This document shows positions 28,038 to 36,371 of a stretch of 45,737 bases of DNA, in pieces. Location of the stretch: assembly GCA_027318585.1 (NCBI GenBank), contig DAHVOW010000012.1, positions 1-45,737 of the forward strand, given 5' to 3'. Within the stretch, counting starts at the first letter, position 1. The number at the start of each line of letters is the position of its first letter. The stretch is from Methanobacteriaceae archaeon (GTDB taxonomy: Archaea > Methanobacteriota > Methanobacteria > Methanobacteriales > Methanobacteriaceae). A program made the position numbers and the translations under genes. The notes below the pieces were generated by a model. That model saw nothing but the letters and a program-made list of their open reading frames with translations, had not been told where the DNA came from and searched no databases.

Positions 28038-28520
28038 CTACAGCCCCCTGATCCACAGGGTTATGTAGCCTATTTTAGGGATTATTAGGGGATTATATCC
28101 CCAACTTATTACCTTGGCCTGCACCTGTTCCGGATAAACTGGGGAGGGGTCTGGTCCTGCATTATTGTCACCTTTAGTCACGAAATAGTTGCGTCCCTGG
28201 GAATCCTGCCCGGTAGCAACTATCCGGTGAATAACTGGTTCTGGGAACCAAGTTGCACGGTAGATTATTATGTCCCCTATCTGTAGATTATCTGGACTAA
28301 CTTCTTCGATTCCGAGGAAATTGGTTTTTTCAATCAACACCACATCGCCCCGGTAAAATACGGGTTCCATACTACCCGAAACCACCACGTTGAGGTGTTG
28401 GGCTAGTAAAATACCTACTACGATGATGATTATGTAACTGGCGATTTCGCGGCCAGTTGAATTTTTAGACTTCGTTTCAGGGTCCTGATTTTTCTGGGGA
28501 TCTTTAGCTTTTTTGGACAT
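28038..28520 (-). CDS. Signal peptidase I (archaeal Sec11-like)
   Basis: This membrane protease removes signal peptides from exported proteins. After a charged N-terminus there is one membrane helix (about 27-45), followed at once by the active-site VVVSGSMEP with Ser50. PVIHRIVA supplies His98 and VTKGDNNAGPD supplies the acidic Asp118. The use of His in place of Lys is typical of archaeal and ER signal peptidases. A second hydrophobic stretch is at the C-terminus. ATG 28520 (MSKKAKD) is preferred to GTG 28529. It begins 14 bp after ilvD on the same strand, so cotranscription is likely. Confidence 0.93.
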   Translation of the reverse strand: MSKKAKDPQKNQDPETKSKNSTGREIASYIIIIVVGILLAQHLNVVVSGSMEPVFYRGDVVLIEKTNFLGIEEVSPDNLQIGDIIIYRATWFPEPVIHRIVATGQDSQGRNYFVTKGDNNAGPDPSPVYPEQVQAKVISWGYNPLIIPKIGYITLWIRGL

Positions 28521-28533
28521 TGAATACACCCAT

Positions 28534-30189
28534 CTATCTTAGTATGGCTCCCTCATTGGCTGAAGTTGCCAGTTTACGATAACGGGCCAACCATCCTTTA
28601 ACTTCTTTCTGGGGATGGATCACCTTTTTCAGGCGGTGTTTTATTTCTTCAGGAGACACTAGGAGTTCGATCGACCGGCGGGGCATATTTATCCGGATAA
28701 GATCTCCATTCTCCACTACGGCTATCGGCCCGCCGGCCTGAGCTTCAGGTGAGACATGGCCAATACAGGGTCCTCTTGTTCCTCCGGAAAATCTTCCGTC
28801 GGTGATAAGTGCCACTCGATTTATACCTAACCCAGATATGGCTGAGGTGGGGTTGAGCATTTCTCTCATACCCGGACCTCCCTGAGGTCCCTCGTAACGA
28901 ATAACCACTACATCTCCCTCCTCCACTTCCCCCTGGGATATGGCTTCCACACATTCTTCTTCAGAATTAAAGACTTTAGCAGGACCCTGGTGCTGGAGCA
29001 TCTCCTGGTCAACAGCTCCCTGTTTAACCACAGACCCTTCCGGGGCTAGGCTACCCTTAAGGATGGCGATCCCCCCTTCTTCATGGTATGGATGGTCCAG
29101 AGGGCGGATAACATTATGATCCAATACCCGTGCATCTTTAAGATTATCTGCTAAAACTTCCCCAGTACAGGTTCGGGCTTCGCCTATTATCTTAGACTCC
29201 AGATCCTTTAAAACAGCGGGGATTCCGCCGGCCTGGTGCAGATCCAACATGGTGTGCTGGCCAGAGGGGCTGATGGCGGTGATGTGGGGCACCTTACGGC
29301 TTAGGGTATCAAAAAGGTCCAGGGTCACCTGGACACCTCGTTCACGCAACTCGTAGGCAATGGCTGGTATGTGGAGTGTGGTGTTACTTGAACCTCCCAG
29401 GGCTAAATCGGCCACTATAGCATTATGGAAGGCTTCTTGGGTCATTATCTGGGATGGCTTAAGATTTTCATCAATCATGGCCACTATCCGCTCACCACTC
29501 TCCCGGGCTATCCACATCTTATGGGCGTCCACGGCGTGGGTGGTGGCGCAGTATGGTAAACTCATACCCATGGCTTCAGTAAGGCAGGCCATGCTGTTAG
29601 CAGTGAAAAGTCCTGCGCAGGAACCTGCTCCAGGGCAGGCGCAACGTTCTAATTCGTCCAATTCTTCAAGGGTCATTTTCCCGGAGTTAACCTGACTCAC
29701 TGCTTCAAATACGTTGATCAAATCCACAGCTTTCCCTTGGAATTCTCCGGGCAACATGGGCCCACCGGTAACTACAATGGAGGGTATGTCCAATCGGGCT
29801 GCAGCCATAAGCATTCCTGGAACCACCTTATCGCAAGTAGGTAGTAGTACCAGCCCATCCAGGCTATGGGCCTGGGCCATGCTCTCTACTGTGTCGGCTA
29901 CAATTTCTCGGGAAGCTAATGAATATCGCATTCCATCATGATTCATGGCCAGACCATCACAGATGGCCATGGTGTTGAACTCGAATGGAAAACCACCCGC
30001 ATTACTTATTCCAAGTTTAACGGATTCTGCAATTTTTTTTAGATGAATATGTCCGGGAACTATATCGGTAAAACTATTAGCCACTCCGATGAAAGGTTTT
30101 TCTATTTCTGAGTCAGTTAAACCACAAGCCCTTAAAAGGGAGCGGTGTGGGGCTCTTTGTATGCCCTTTTTTATGGTGTCGCTTCTCAT
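28534..30189 (-). CDS. ilvD: Dihydroxy-acid dehydratase
   Basis: IlvD dehydrates the dihydroxy acids to 2-oxo acids, the third step of valine and isoleucine synthesis, using an Fe-S cluster. Family blocks include MRSDTIKKGIQRAPHRSLLRA, LLPTCDKVVPGMLMA with a cluster Cys, CPGAGSCAGLFTANSM with another, and TDGRFSGGTRGPCIGHVSPEA near the end (each in part). The protein has 551 residues. ATG 30189 follows AGGTGAT, so the GTG at 30198 lies inside the ribosome site and is rejected. A TATA-like AGTATAATTC is about 35 bp upstream. Confidence 0.97.
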   Translation of the reverse strand: MRSDTIKKGIQRAPHRSLLRACGLTDSEIEKPFIGVANSFTDIVPGHIHLKKIAESVKLGISNAGGFPFEFNTMAICDGLAMNHDGMRYSLASREIVADTVESMAQAHSLDGLVLLPTCDKVVPGMLMAAARLDIPSIVVTGGPMLPGEFQGKAVDLINVFEAVSQVNSGKMTLEELDELERCACPGAGSCAGLFTANSMACLTEAMGMSLPYCATTHAVDAHKMWIARESGERIVAMIDENLKPSQIMTQEAFHNAIVADLALGGSSNTTLHIPAIAYELRERGVQVTLDLFDTLSRKVPHITAISPSGQHTMLDLHQAGGIPAVLKDLESKIIGEARTCTGEVLADNLKDARVLDHNVIRPLDHPYHEEGGIAILKGSLAPEGSVVKQGAVDQEMLQHQGPAKVFNSEEECVEAISQGEVEEGDVVVIRYEGPQGGPGMREMLNPTSAISGLGINRVALITDGRFSGGTRGPCIGHVSPEAQAGGPIAVVENGDLIRINMPRRSIELLVSPEEIKHRLKKVIHPQKEVKGWLARYRKLATSANEGAILR

Positions 30190-30540
30190 GCCCATCACCT
30201 AATAAGAGTAATCAAAATGAATTATACTTTAACTATCTATATGTCTATCATTAGACGAACATAACTTTTATAATAATATCATATACTAAAATGAAAGCTG
30301 CCGTGGTATTCTCATTGCATGGGCACCATTCAACCCATTAGGTTAGTGGATTTATGTGTCTTTAACTAGTACAATTACTTTAACTTATTAGCTATCATTT
30401 AAAATATTAAAGTAACGCTTCATTATTTTATATTTCATTACTTCATTATACTTTCCGCACCGGTTTAGTTGAGGATCGCGTGCTAGTTTAGATAAGTTCA
30501 TAGAGAATTTACATATACAACTTTTCATCTTAGTAATAAC
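30190..30540. other. Divergent intergenic region between ilvD and the MgtC-like gene
   Basis: This 350-bp AT-rich gap holds the ilvD promoter at its left end and presumably the promoter of the plus-strand membrane protein at its right. An inverted repeat with 9-bp arms, TTACTTTAA (30375-30383) and TTAAAGTAA (30407-30415), lies near the middle with a 23-nt spacer. I see no RNA gene or convincing ORF. Confidence 0.6.
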
Positions 30541-31779
30541 ATGGATCTCTTTCTTCTTTTGAAGATTATTATTGCCATTGCACTGGGAGCCCTAATTGGT
30601 ATAGAACGGGAGAGGAAGGGCCATGAAATGGAATTTGCAGGGGTCCGTACCTTTATGCTTATTTCTCTTCTGGGAATAATTTCTGCTTATCTCTCCGAAT
30701 TCTACTCTCTTTTTTTTGGCTTGGCCTTTCTGGGAGTGGTGGGGCTCATAACTGTTAGTTATCTTGTAACGACCCGTAATAATGGTGATGTAGGCTTAAC
30801 CACTGAAGTAGCTGCTTTAGTTACTTTTATTCTGGGGGCCATGTGTCTATGGGATGATGGTCTCCAGATCGCCCCCATACTGGCCATAATCGTCACCACC
30901 ATCCTGGCCACTAAAAAACATCTACACCGCTTCGTCAGGAGGATAAGTGAGAAAGAACTAATTAACACCCTCAAATTCCTAATCATTGCTTTTGTAATCC
31001 TTCCTCTACTTCCCAACACTACTTTTGGCCCTTTGGAAGTTTTTAATCCCTACCAGATTTGGCTGATGGTGGTTTTCATCTCGGCCATAAGTTATACCGG
31101 CTATATCCTCATGAAATTTATAGGACCGGATCGCGGACTGGGATTAACGGGTATAATAGGGGGCTTCGTTTCCAGCACTGCAGTAACCATTTCCATGGCC
31201 GCCAGGGTCAAGGAAAGCGACTTCCTTCTTAAGGCTGCGGTTTTCGCCACAGTGGTGGCCAGTGCCATGATGTTCCTACGGGTGTTGTTGGAGGTATTGG
31301 TCATCAATCCGTCCCTGATTTCCCTGGTTGCGGTGCCTATGCTGGTGATGGGTATTTTGGGAATAACATTGGCCGTATTCCTCTGGAGAGAGGTTGAAAA
31401 TAGGGATATGGACCCGGATTTAAAACTTGAAAATCCCTTCTCTCTTAAACCCGCATTAATCTTCGGAGTGCTTTTTTTGGGGGTTCTCTTCATCTCAAAG
31501 CTGGCTAACATCTATCTGGGAAGTGGAGGTGTTTATCTGGCCAGCATTATCTCCGGGGTGGCTGATGTGGATGCCATAACCATCAGCATGTCCCTCCTGG
31601 CACCTAATACCATCACTCCAGAAACCGCAGCCACGGCTATAACGCTGGCGGCCATGTCTAATACTGTATTCAAATTTTTAATAGTATTATTTTTCGGCAC
31701 TAGAAAATTCGCCACTAATGTGGGCCTGATTTTCCTTTTGATAATCATCGCCGGCTTGCTGGCCATATTTTTAGTATAA
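30541..31779 (+). CDS. MgtC/SapB-DUF4010 family membrane protein
   Basis: The first 140 residues match MgtC/SapB (ALGALIGIERERKG, FAGVRTFMLISLLG), and the rest matches DUF4010, with about a dozen membrane helices across 412 residues. MgtC proteins in bacteria help with low magnesium and acid, but the role of this fused archaeal type is not known. The conserved AGVRTF and SGVADVDAITISM blocks are intact. The ATG has no clear ribosome site. It stands alone between ilvD and thrS. Confidence 0.83.
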   Translation: MDLFLLLKIIIAIALGALIGIERERKGHEMEFAGVRTFMLISLLGIISAYLSEFYSLFFGLAFLGVVGLITVSYLVTTRNNGDVGLTTEVAALVTFILGAMCLWDDGLQIAPILAIIVTTILATKKHLHRFVRRISEKELINTLKFLIIAFVILPLLPNTTFGPLEVFNPYQIWLMVVFISAISYTGYILMKFIGPDRGLGLTGIIGGFVSSTAVTISMAARVKESDFLLKAAVFATVVASAMMFLRVLLEVLVINPSLISLVAVPMLVMGILGITLAVFLWREVENRDMDPDLKLENPFSLKPALIFGVLFLGVLFISKLANIYLGSGGVYLASIISGVADVDAITISMSLLAPNTITPETAATAITLAAMSNTVFKFLIVLFFGTRKFATNVGLIFLLIIIAGLLAIFLV

Positions 31780-31893
31780 TAATACAAATTCTAATAAGGT
31801 TATTAGGTGAAGGTTTATGGAATGGGTCCCTTCAAGGTAGTGTATAAATAACATCAGCACTGACTTTTATTTTAGGTATTTTAAGGTGATATC

Positions 31894-33720
31894 ATGCGCA
31901 TACTTTTAATTCACTCTGATTATTTGAAATATGAAACCAAGAACCAGACCAGAATTGCCGAAAAAATAGATGAAGATAAGAAAAAGGGACAATATGAAGA
32001 TGTTCTGGTGGTTTTTACTGCAGTAGAAAAAGAGGATGAGGATAATCCTCAAAATGTCATTGAAAAGGCCGCCCAGGAGATTGAAGATGTCTTCGGGAAG
32101 GTGCAGGCCGATAAGATCGTCATATACCCTTATGCTCATTTAAGTTCATCTCTAGGTGCACCGGAGTTTGCTAAGGGTGTTCTTAAAAGTTTAGAATCTG
32201 CCCTGGAAGTTAAGGGTCTCCCTGTTGCTCGGGTACCATTTGGCTGGTACAAATCATTCCAGGTGGCCTGTAAGGGACATCCATTGTCGGAACTATCCCG
32301 CACCATAACTGCCGAACCGGTGGCTGAAGAAGAGAAAAAAGAAGAGGAAAGCTCCCAGTTTTTCATACTATTCCAGGGAGAGCTCCACGACCCGGAGACC
32401 TTCCGCTACGAAAATCAGGACTTAGAACAGCTGGTTAAATATGAACTGGGTATTTCAGAATCCTCGGGGGATGAACCTCCCCACGTTAAGCTCATGCGCG
32501 AGAAGAGCCTGGCTGACTACGAACCATCTGCTGATGTTGGCCATCTGCGCTGGTATCCCAAGGGCCGTCTCATCCGGGACCTTCTATCTGACTACGTTTA
32601 TGGCCTGGTAACTGAAAGAGGGGCCATGCCCGTGGAAACCCCCATCATGTATGATCTGGCCGATGATGCCATTCGGGTCCATGCCGAAAAATTCGGGGAA
32701 CGCCAGTACCGAATGGGTGGTAAGAAAGAATTAATGTTGAGATACGCCTGCTGTTTCGGGGCTTTCAGGGTTCTTTCTGACTCTTTTTTAACTTGGAAGA
32801 ATCTTCCGGTGGGAATTTATGAACTTTCCACCTACAGTTTCCGATTGGAGAAGAAAGGGGAAGTAGTGGGTCTTAAAAGGTTGAGGGGTTTCACCATGCC
32901 CGATCTGCACACCGTCTGTGCTGATCTTAACCAGTCCCTGCAGGAATTCGACCAGCAGATACTAATGTGTCAACAGACTGGTGATGACCTTAATGTCAAC
33001 TACGAGGTAATAATGCGGGCTACCCAGGATTTCCTGGACCAAAACCGGGAGTGGGTTCACCAGGCCGCGGAAAAGATTGGAAAGCCCATCTTACTGGAGG
33101 TCTTACCGAAACGTAAGCATTATTGGATCGCTAAAATGGACTTCGCCGCCATTGACTTTTTGGGCCGGCCTATTGAGAACCCCACCATCCAAATCGACGT
33201 GGAAAGTGGGGAACGATTCGGAATCACCTACATTGACCCGGATGAAAAGGAAAATTACCCCATAATAATACATTGCAGCCCTACAGGTAGTATTGAACGA
33301 GTTATATGCAGTCTTCTTGAAAACACCGCTGTTTTAGCAGGGCAAAAAGCCCCTATGTTGCCAGTATGGCTTTCTCCCATACAACTACGGATCCTTCCTG
33401 TTGCGGACCGTCATCTGGACTTTGCTTTAGAGCTGGCCCAGGAAATGAGGGACGCCCAGATAAGGGTGGATGTCGATGACCGGCCAGACCGGGTGGGTAA
33501 AAAAATACGCAATGCCGCAGGTGAATGGGTACCATACGTAGTGGTCATCGGTGATAAAGAACAGGAAAAGGACATATTTAATGTTTCAGTTCGTGAAACT
33601 GGAGAAAAAGTGGACATGACCCGGAATGAACTAATAAATACAATTAAAGAGTCTACTCTGGGAATGCCATACCGTTCATTACCTTTACCGCTCCTATTAT
33701 CCCGCAGAGTACACTTTTAG
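31894..33720 (+). CDS. thrS: Threonyl-tRNA synthetase (archaeal type)
   Basis: This class II synthetase charges tRNA-Thr. Residues 1-145 form the archaeal editing domain, related to D-aminoacyl-tRNA deacylases (MRILLIHSDYLKYE..., YPYAHLSSSLG), which removes mischarged serine. The catalytic core follows, with MLRYACCFGAFRVLSDS and GLKRLRGFTMPDLHTVC, then an anticodon-binding domain (LPVWLSPIQLRILPV). The length is 608 residues. The ATG follows AAGGTGATATC. A likely terminator hairpin lies 17 bp after the stop codon. Confidence 0.96.
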   Translation: MRILLIHSDYLKYETKNQTRIAEKIDEDKKKGQYEDVLVVFTAVEKEDEDNPQNVIEKAAQEIEDVFGKVQADKIVIYPYAHLSSSLGAPEFAKGVLKSLESALEVKGLPVARVPFGWYKSFQVACKGHPLSELSRTITAEPVAEEEKKEEESSQFFILFQGELHDPETFRYENQDLEQLVKYELGISESSGDEPPHVKLMREKSLADYEPSADVGHLRWYPKGRLIRDLLSDYVYGLVTERGAMPVETPIMYDLADDAIRVHAEKFGERQYRMGGKKELMLRYACCFGAFRVLSDSFLTWKNLPVGIYELSTYSFRLEKKGEVVGLKRLRGFTMPDLHTVCADLNQSLQEFDQQILMCQQTGDDLNVNYEVIMRATQDFLDQNREWVHQAAEKIGKPILLEVLPKRKHYWIAKMDFAAIDFLGRPIENPTIQIDVESGERFGITYIDPDEKENYPIIIHCSPTGSIERVICSLLENTAVLAGQKAPMLPVWLSPIQLRILPVADRHLDFALELAQEMRDAQIRVDVDDRPDRVGKKIRNAAGEWVPYVVVIGDKEQEKDIFNVSVRETGEKVDMTRNELINTIKESTLGMPYRSLPLPLLLSRRVHF

Positions 33721-33736
33721 GCGTGAATAATTTATC

Positions 33737-33775
33737 TGCACCTTTTGGGAACTTAAGAGGTGCATTTAATTTTAT
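33737..33775 (+). terminator. Likely thrS terminator
   Basis: TGCACCT (33737-33743) and AGGTGCA (33758-33764) form a 7-bp stem with a 14-nt loop, followed by TTTAATTTTAT. It is the only clear hairpin plus T-rich tract in the gap after thrS. Confidence 0.5.
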
Positions 33776-33898
33776 CTAAATAGATTTTTTCTTAATTTTT
33801 AATAATTTAACTTCAAACCTTCTTCCGGGACTAAATTTCCTGTAATTATCATTGATTTTTAATTTAGGCTTATAGATAAGCTTAAATATATCTTATGA

Positions 33899-33919
33899 TA
33901 ACTTATAAGTTATAAGTTA
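33899..33919. promoter_or_regulatory. TAACTTATAAGTTA palindrome upstream of parA
   Basis: A perfect 14-bp palindrome lies at 33899-33912, and another TTATAAGTTA half-site overlaps it at 33910-33919. It sits just before the parA ribosome binding site (GGAGG at 33924) and downstream of a TATA-like TTAAATATA (33881-33889). It would therefore cover the transcription start. An autoregulatory operator and a partition site are both plausible. Confidence 0.6.
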
Positions 33920-33938
33920 GAATGGAGGACTGAATTTA

Positions 33939-34715
33939 ATGGCAGAAGTAATTGCAATTTTGAATCAGAAAGGAGGTTGCGGGAAAACCACTACTGCAGT
34001 TAATCTTGCGGCGGCATTGGCTCTCTTGGGTAAACATATTCTGGTCATAGACCTAGATCCCCAGGGCAATGCCACCACTGCATTTGGAATTGAAAAAAAT
34101 GAAGTGGATAAAACTATTTACACGGTTCTAACTGGCCAGAACACTATGAAAGAAGCTCTTTTACCCACTGAGATTTCTGGATTGCATGTAATCCCAAGTA
34201 ACATTTCACTCAGCGGCGCAGAAGTAGAACTAAGCAAGGAAGTAGGTTATCACACCATTTTAGACCTATCCCTGGATGGGATAAGGGACTACTATGATTA
34301 TATTTTCATTGATGTTCCACCTTCCCTAGGCATTCTCACCATAAACTCCTTGATGGCCGCTGATAGTGTCTTAATTCCTATACAAGCCGAATTTTATGCT
34401 CTAGAGGGCATGGCCGATTTACTGGAGGCCATGCAACTGGTCGAAACCAGATTAAAGAGCCCATCCCCTATTAAGGGCATTCTTCTCACCCTTTACGATG
34501 CTAGAACCCGCCTGGGAAGGGATGTCTACCATAATATCAAAGAATACTTCGGAGAAACAGAATACGTTTTCAAGACCATAATACCCCGCAACATCACCTT
34601 AGCCGAAGCTCCCAGCCATGGTAAACCATGTATTATCTATGATGAGGAGAGCACTGGCACGGAAGCTTATAAAAAACTGGCCATGGAGATCCTACAGATG
34701 GAGGATAACAAATGA
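33939..34715 (+). CDS. parA: ParA/Soj-type chromosome partitioning ATPase
   Basis: ParA ATPases bind DNA non-specifically and move partner-bound centromeres. The 258-residue protein has the deviant Walker A KGGCGKTTT at 11-19, the Walker A' block VIDLDPQGNATTAFG at 36-50 and the Walker B IFIDVPPSLG. It is close to bacterial Soj/ParA rather than to MinD (no amphipathic C-terminal helix). GGAGG lies 10 bp before the ATG. Its stop overlaps the start of the next gene (ATGA), so the small protein that follows is its likely partner. Palindromes flank the pair. The origin is about 34 kb away. Confidence 0.93.
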   Translation: MAEVIAILNQKGGCGKTTTAVNLAAALALLGKHILVIDLDPQGNATTAFGIEKNEVDKTIYTVLTGQNTMKEALLPTEISGLHVIPSNISLSGAEVELSKEVGYHTILDLSLDGIRDYYDYIFIDVPPSLGILTINSLMAADSVLIPIQAEFYALEGMADLLEAMQLVETRLKSPSPIKGILLTLYDARTRLGRDVYHNIKEYFGETEYVFKTIIPRNITLAEAPSHGKPCIIYDEESTGTEAYKKLAMEILQMEDNK

Positions 34716-35086
34716 ATCCTAAAAAAACAGGAGGAGCACTGGGAAAAGGACTAGATGCCCTGATAAAAAGGGAAGAAGCTGCTGCCCCTTCTGAAACAGA
34801 GGAACTGACTACTGATATGAAAAGAACATCAAAAACATCAAAACAACCATCCTCCTTTACGAAACAGGTTATCACCGATGATACGACTATTCAGGCAGTT
34901 TTAATAGAAGTCCATAAGAACCCGAGAATATCTTTATGATCCGCTCGTTCGGCGGCGGTGCTACGATTCTTAAAGAAGACCAAACCGGAATTTAGTATCA
35001 GTAAAGAAGCTTCAGCTTTAATTGAAGCTGCTGTTGAGGATAAATATCCTGATATTTGGAAACTCTTCCAGGACCATGACTTTTAA
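34712..35086 (+). pseudogene. ParA partner with ParB-like N-terminal box, interrupted by in-frame TGA
   Basis: The reading frame runs 75 codons from ATG 34712 to TGA 34937-34939. It then continues open in the same frame for 48 codons to TAA 35086. The N-terminus GGALGKGLDALIK matches the short box at the start of bacterial ParB proteins that stimulates ParA. The rest has a Thr/Ser/Lys-rich linker and a helical C-terminal half (RISL*SARSAAVLRFLKK, then ISKEASALIEAAVEDKYPDIW). No ParB nuclease-fold core is present. The stop probably replaces TGG (Trp). Causes could be a nonsense mutation, a base-call error or readthrough. The ATGA overlap couples it to parA. The role as a DNA-binding partner is inferred. 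Confidence 0.7.
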
Positions 35087-35127
35087 TTATAACTTATAAG
35101 TAACAACTTATAAATTATAAGTTATAA
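35087..35127. promoter_or_regulatory. Double inverted repeat downstream of the parA operon
   Basis: Arms TTATAACTTATAA (35087-35099) and TTATAAGTTATAA (35115-35127) are perfect inverted repeats. Nested inside, AACTTATAA (35105-35113) pairs with TTATAAGTT (35115-35123) around one base. TAACTTATAAGTAA at 35090 is one base from the palindrome upstream of parA. A T-run follows, so it might instead serve as a terminator between the two convergent genes. Confidence 0.55.
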
Positions 35128-35159
35128 CCTTTTTTTAGAACTACTTATTTTTGAACTAT

Positions 35160-36281
35160 TTAAAAGTTAAGGGTGGACTGATAAACCCGGTTCAATTTAA
35201 TAAAAGGTTCAGCACGTTTAATCCACACGCCAGTTTTTTTTAAATCCTCTAAACTGTTGAAAATATATCCTGATCTCCGGGCGGCTATTATCTTTCTAGC
35301 GGACTTGGGGCCGATACCTGGAACTTTGATCAGATCATTGAATCGGGATTCATTGATCTCCACTGGAAAGTGTTCGGGATGGGTTTGGGCCCATACAGAT
35401 TTAGGGTCATCCTTAAGGATCAGATGGTCAGAATCATCTAAGACCAGATCATTCACTTGAAAACCATATGAATTTAAGAGAAACTGGGCCTGATAAAGGC
35501 GTGGAACACGTTTAGCATCTGGTGATGAATGATTATTTAGGGGAGTATCTTTTAAGGGTATAAACGGACTTAAATAGCTTAAATTAATATCCAGATTTTT
35601 GTTCAACCATTCTACCCTCTTCAACACATCCCGGTCATTTTCATGATTGGCCCCGACAATTAGCTGGGTGCTCTGTCCAGATGGAGCAAGTTCCGGGTGT
35701 CGATTTTTCAAGCGGTGAATCCATTTCATACGCCTTAAAACATCTTTATGATAGTTTTTGGTTGAAGTAAGCTCACTAAAGCCTGCTGGAGTTGCTGCTT
35801 CCAAGTTGACACTCACTCGATCGGCTAGACTCATGGCTCGTTTTATATGGTCATACGATGCTCCTGGCAGTATCTTAAGATGAATGTAGCCCTGATACTC
35901 ATGTTCTTTTCTCAACTTCCGGACCACTTCCACCAGATTTTCCATACCCTGATCCGGATCACCAGGCATTCCTGAGCTTAAAAAAAGTCCTTCAGCATAG
36001 TGATTCTGATAATAATGCAGGAATACTGATACTAACTCTTCAGGAGTATATTCCTCCCGGTTAAACTTATTTTGACAATTATTTACACAGTAAAGACAAT
36101 CATTACTACAGTGATTGCTCATCAGAGTTTTGAATAATGGTACTGAACATCCCTGGGAGGTTTGGGCATGATAGATTCCGGGGAGGTGTGGGGATGTTAA
36201 ATTCTCCTGGTTAAGACTAACATAATTACAGAGGTCGTACTGGGATCCTTCTCCCAGGATTCTTAACTTTTCCAGGTTCAT
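35160..36281 (-). CDS. Radical SAM protein with helix-hairpin-helix, putative DNA repair/modification
   Basis: The cluster motif is CSNDCLYC (Cys58, Cys62, Cys65), followed by a radical-SAM barrel (GLFLSSGMPGDPDQGMENL, HLKILPGA, VSVNLEAAT). The C-terminus has a DNA-binding HhH, LIKVPGIGPKSARKIIAARRSG in part. This matches a family often encoded beside a uracil-DNA-glycosylase-like gene and thought to modify or repair DNA. No such glycosylase gene is adjacent here. The 373-residue length is a little under the family's usual length of about 400. ATG 36281 has no ribosome site and may be leaderless. It is convergent with the parA operon and divergent from cbiA. Confidence 0.85.
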   Translation of the reverse strand: MNLEKLRILGEGSQYDLCNYVSLNQENLTSPHLPGIYHAQTSQGCSVPLFKTLMSNHCSNDCLYCVNNCQNKFNREEYTPEELVSVFLHYYQNHYAEGLFLSSGMPGDPDQGMENLVEVVRKLRKEHEYQGYIHLKILPGASYDHIKRAMSLADRVSVNLEAATPAGFSELTSTKNYHKDVLRRMKWIHRLKNRHPELAPSGQSTQLIVGANHENDRDVLKRVEWLNKNLDINLSYLSPFIPLKDTPLNNHSSPDAKRVPRLYQAQFLLNSYGFQVNDLVLDDSDHLILKDDPKSVWAQTHPEHFPVEINESRFNDLIKVPGIGPKSARKIIAARRSGYIFNSLEDLKKTGVWIKRAEPFIKLNRVYQSTLNF

Positions 36282-36371
36282 CACTAATAGATTCTATCTT
36301 CACCCTTAAATTTTTTTAAAAAGAAAATGAGTGGGATATTAGTTTATAGGGATGGTTGTCAAATTAAAACC

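Noticed and set aside
30292..30342. 16-codon His-rich frame (MKAAVVFSLHGHHSTH) on the plus strand between ilvD and the MgtC-like gene, considered as a leader peptide
   Set aside because: It has no ribosome site, no attenuator hairpin, and the downstream gene is not a histidine gene.
30375..30415. 9-bp inverted repeat between ilvD and the MgtC-like gene as a terminator or riboswitch
   Set aside because: The arms are AT-only except one pair, the spacer is long, and it lies upstream of both genes; kept only as a minor note.
34937..34939. TGA in the ParA partner gene as a selenocysteine codon
   Set aside because: No SECIS-like hairpin was evident after the gene, Methanobacteriales are not known to use selenocysteine, and the context suits Trp.
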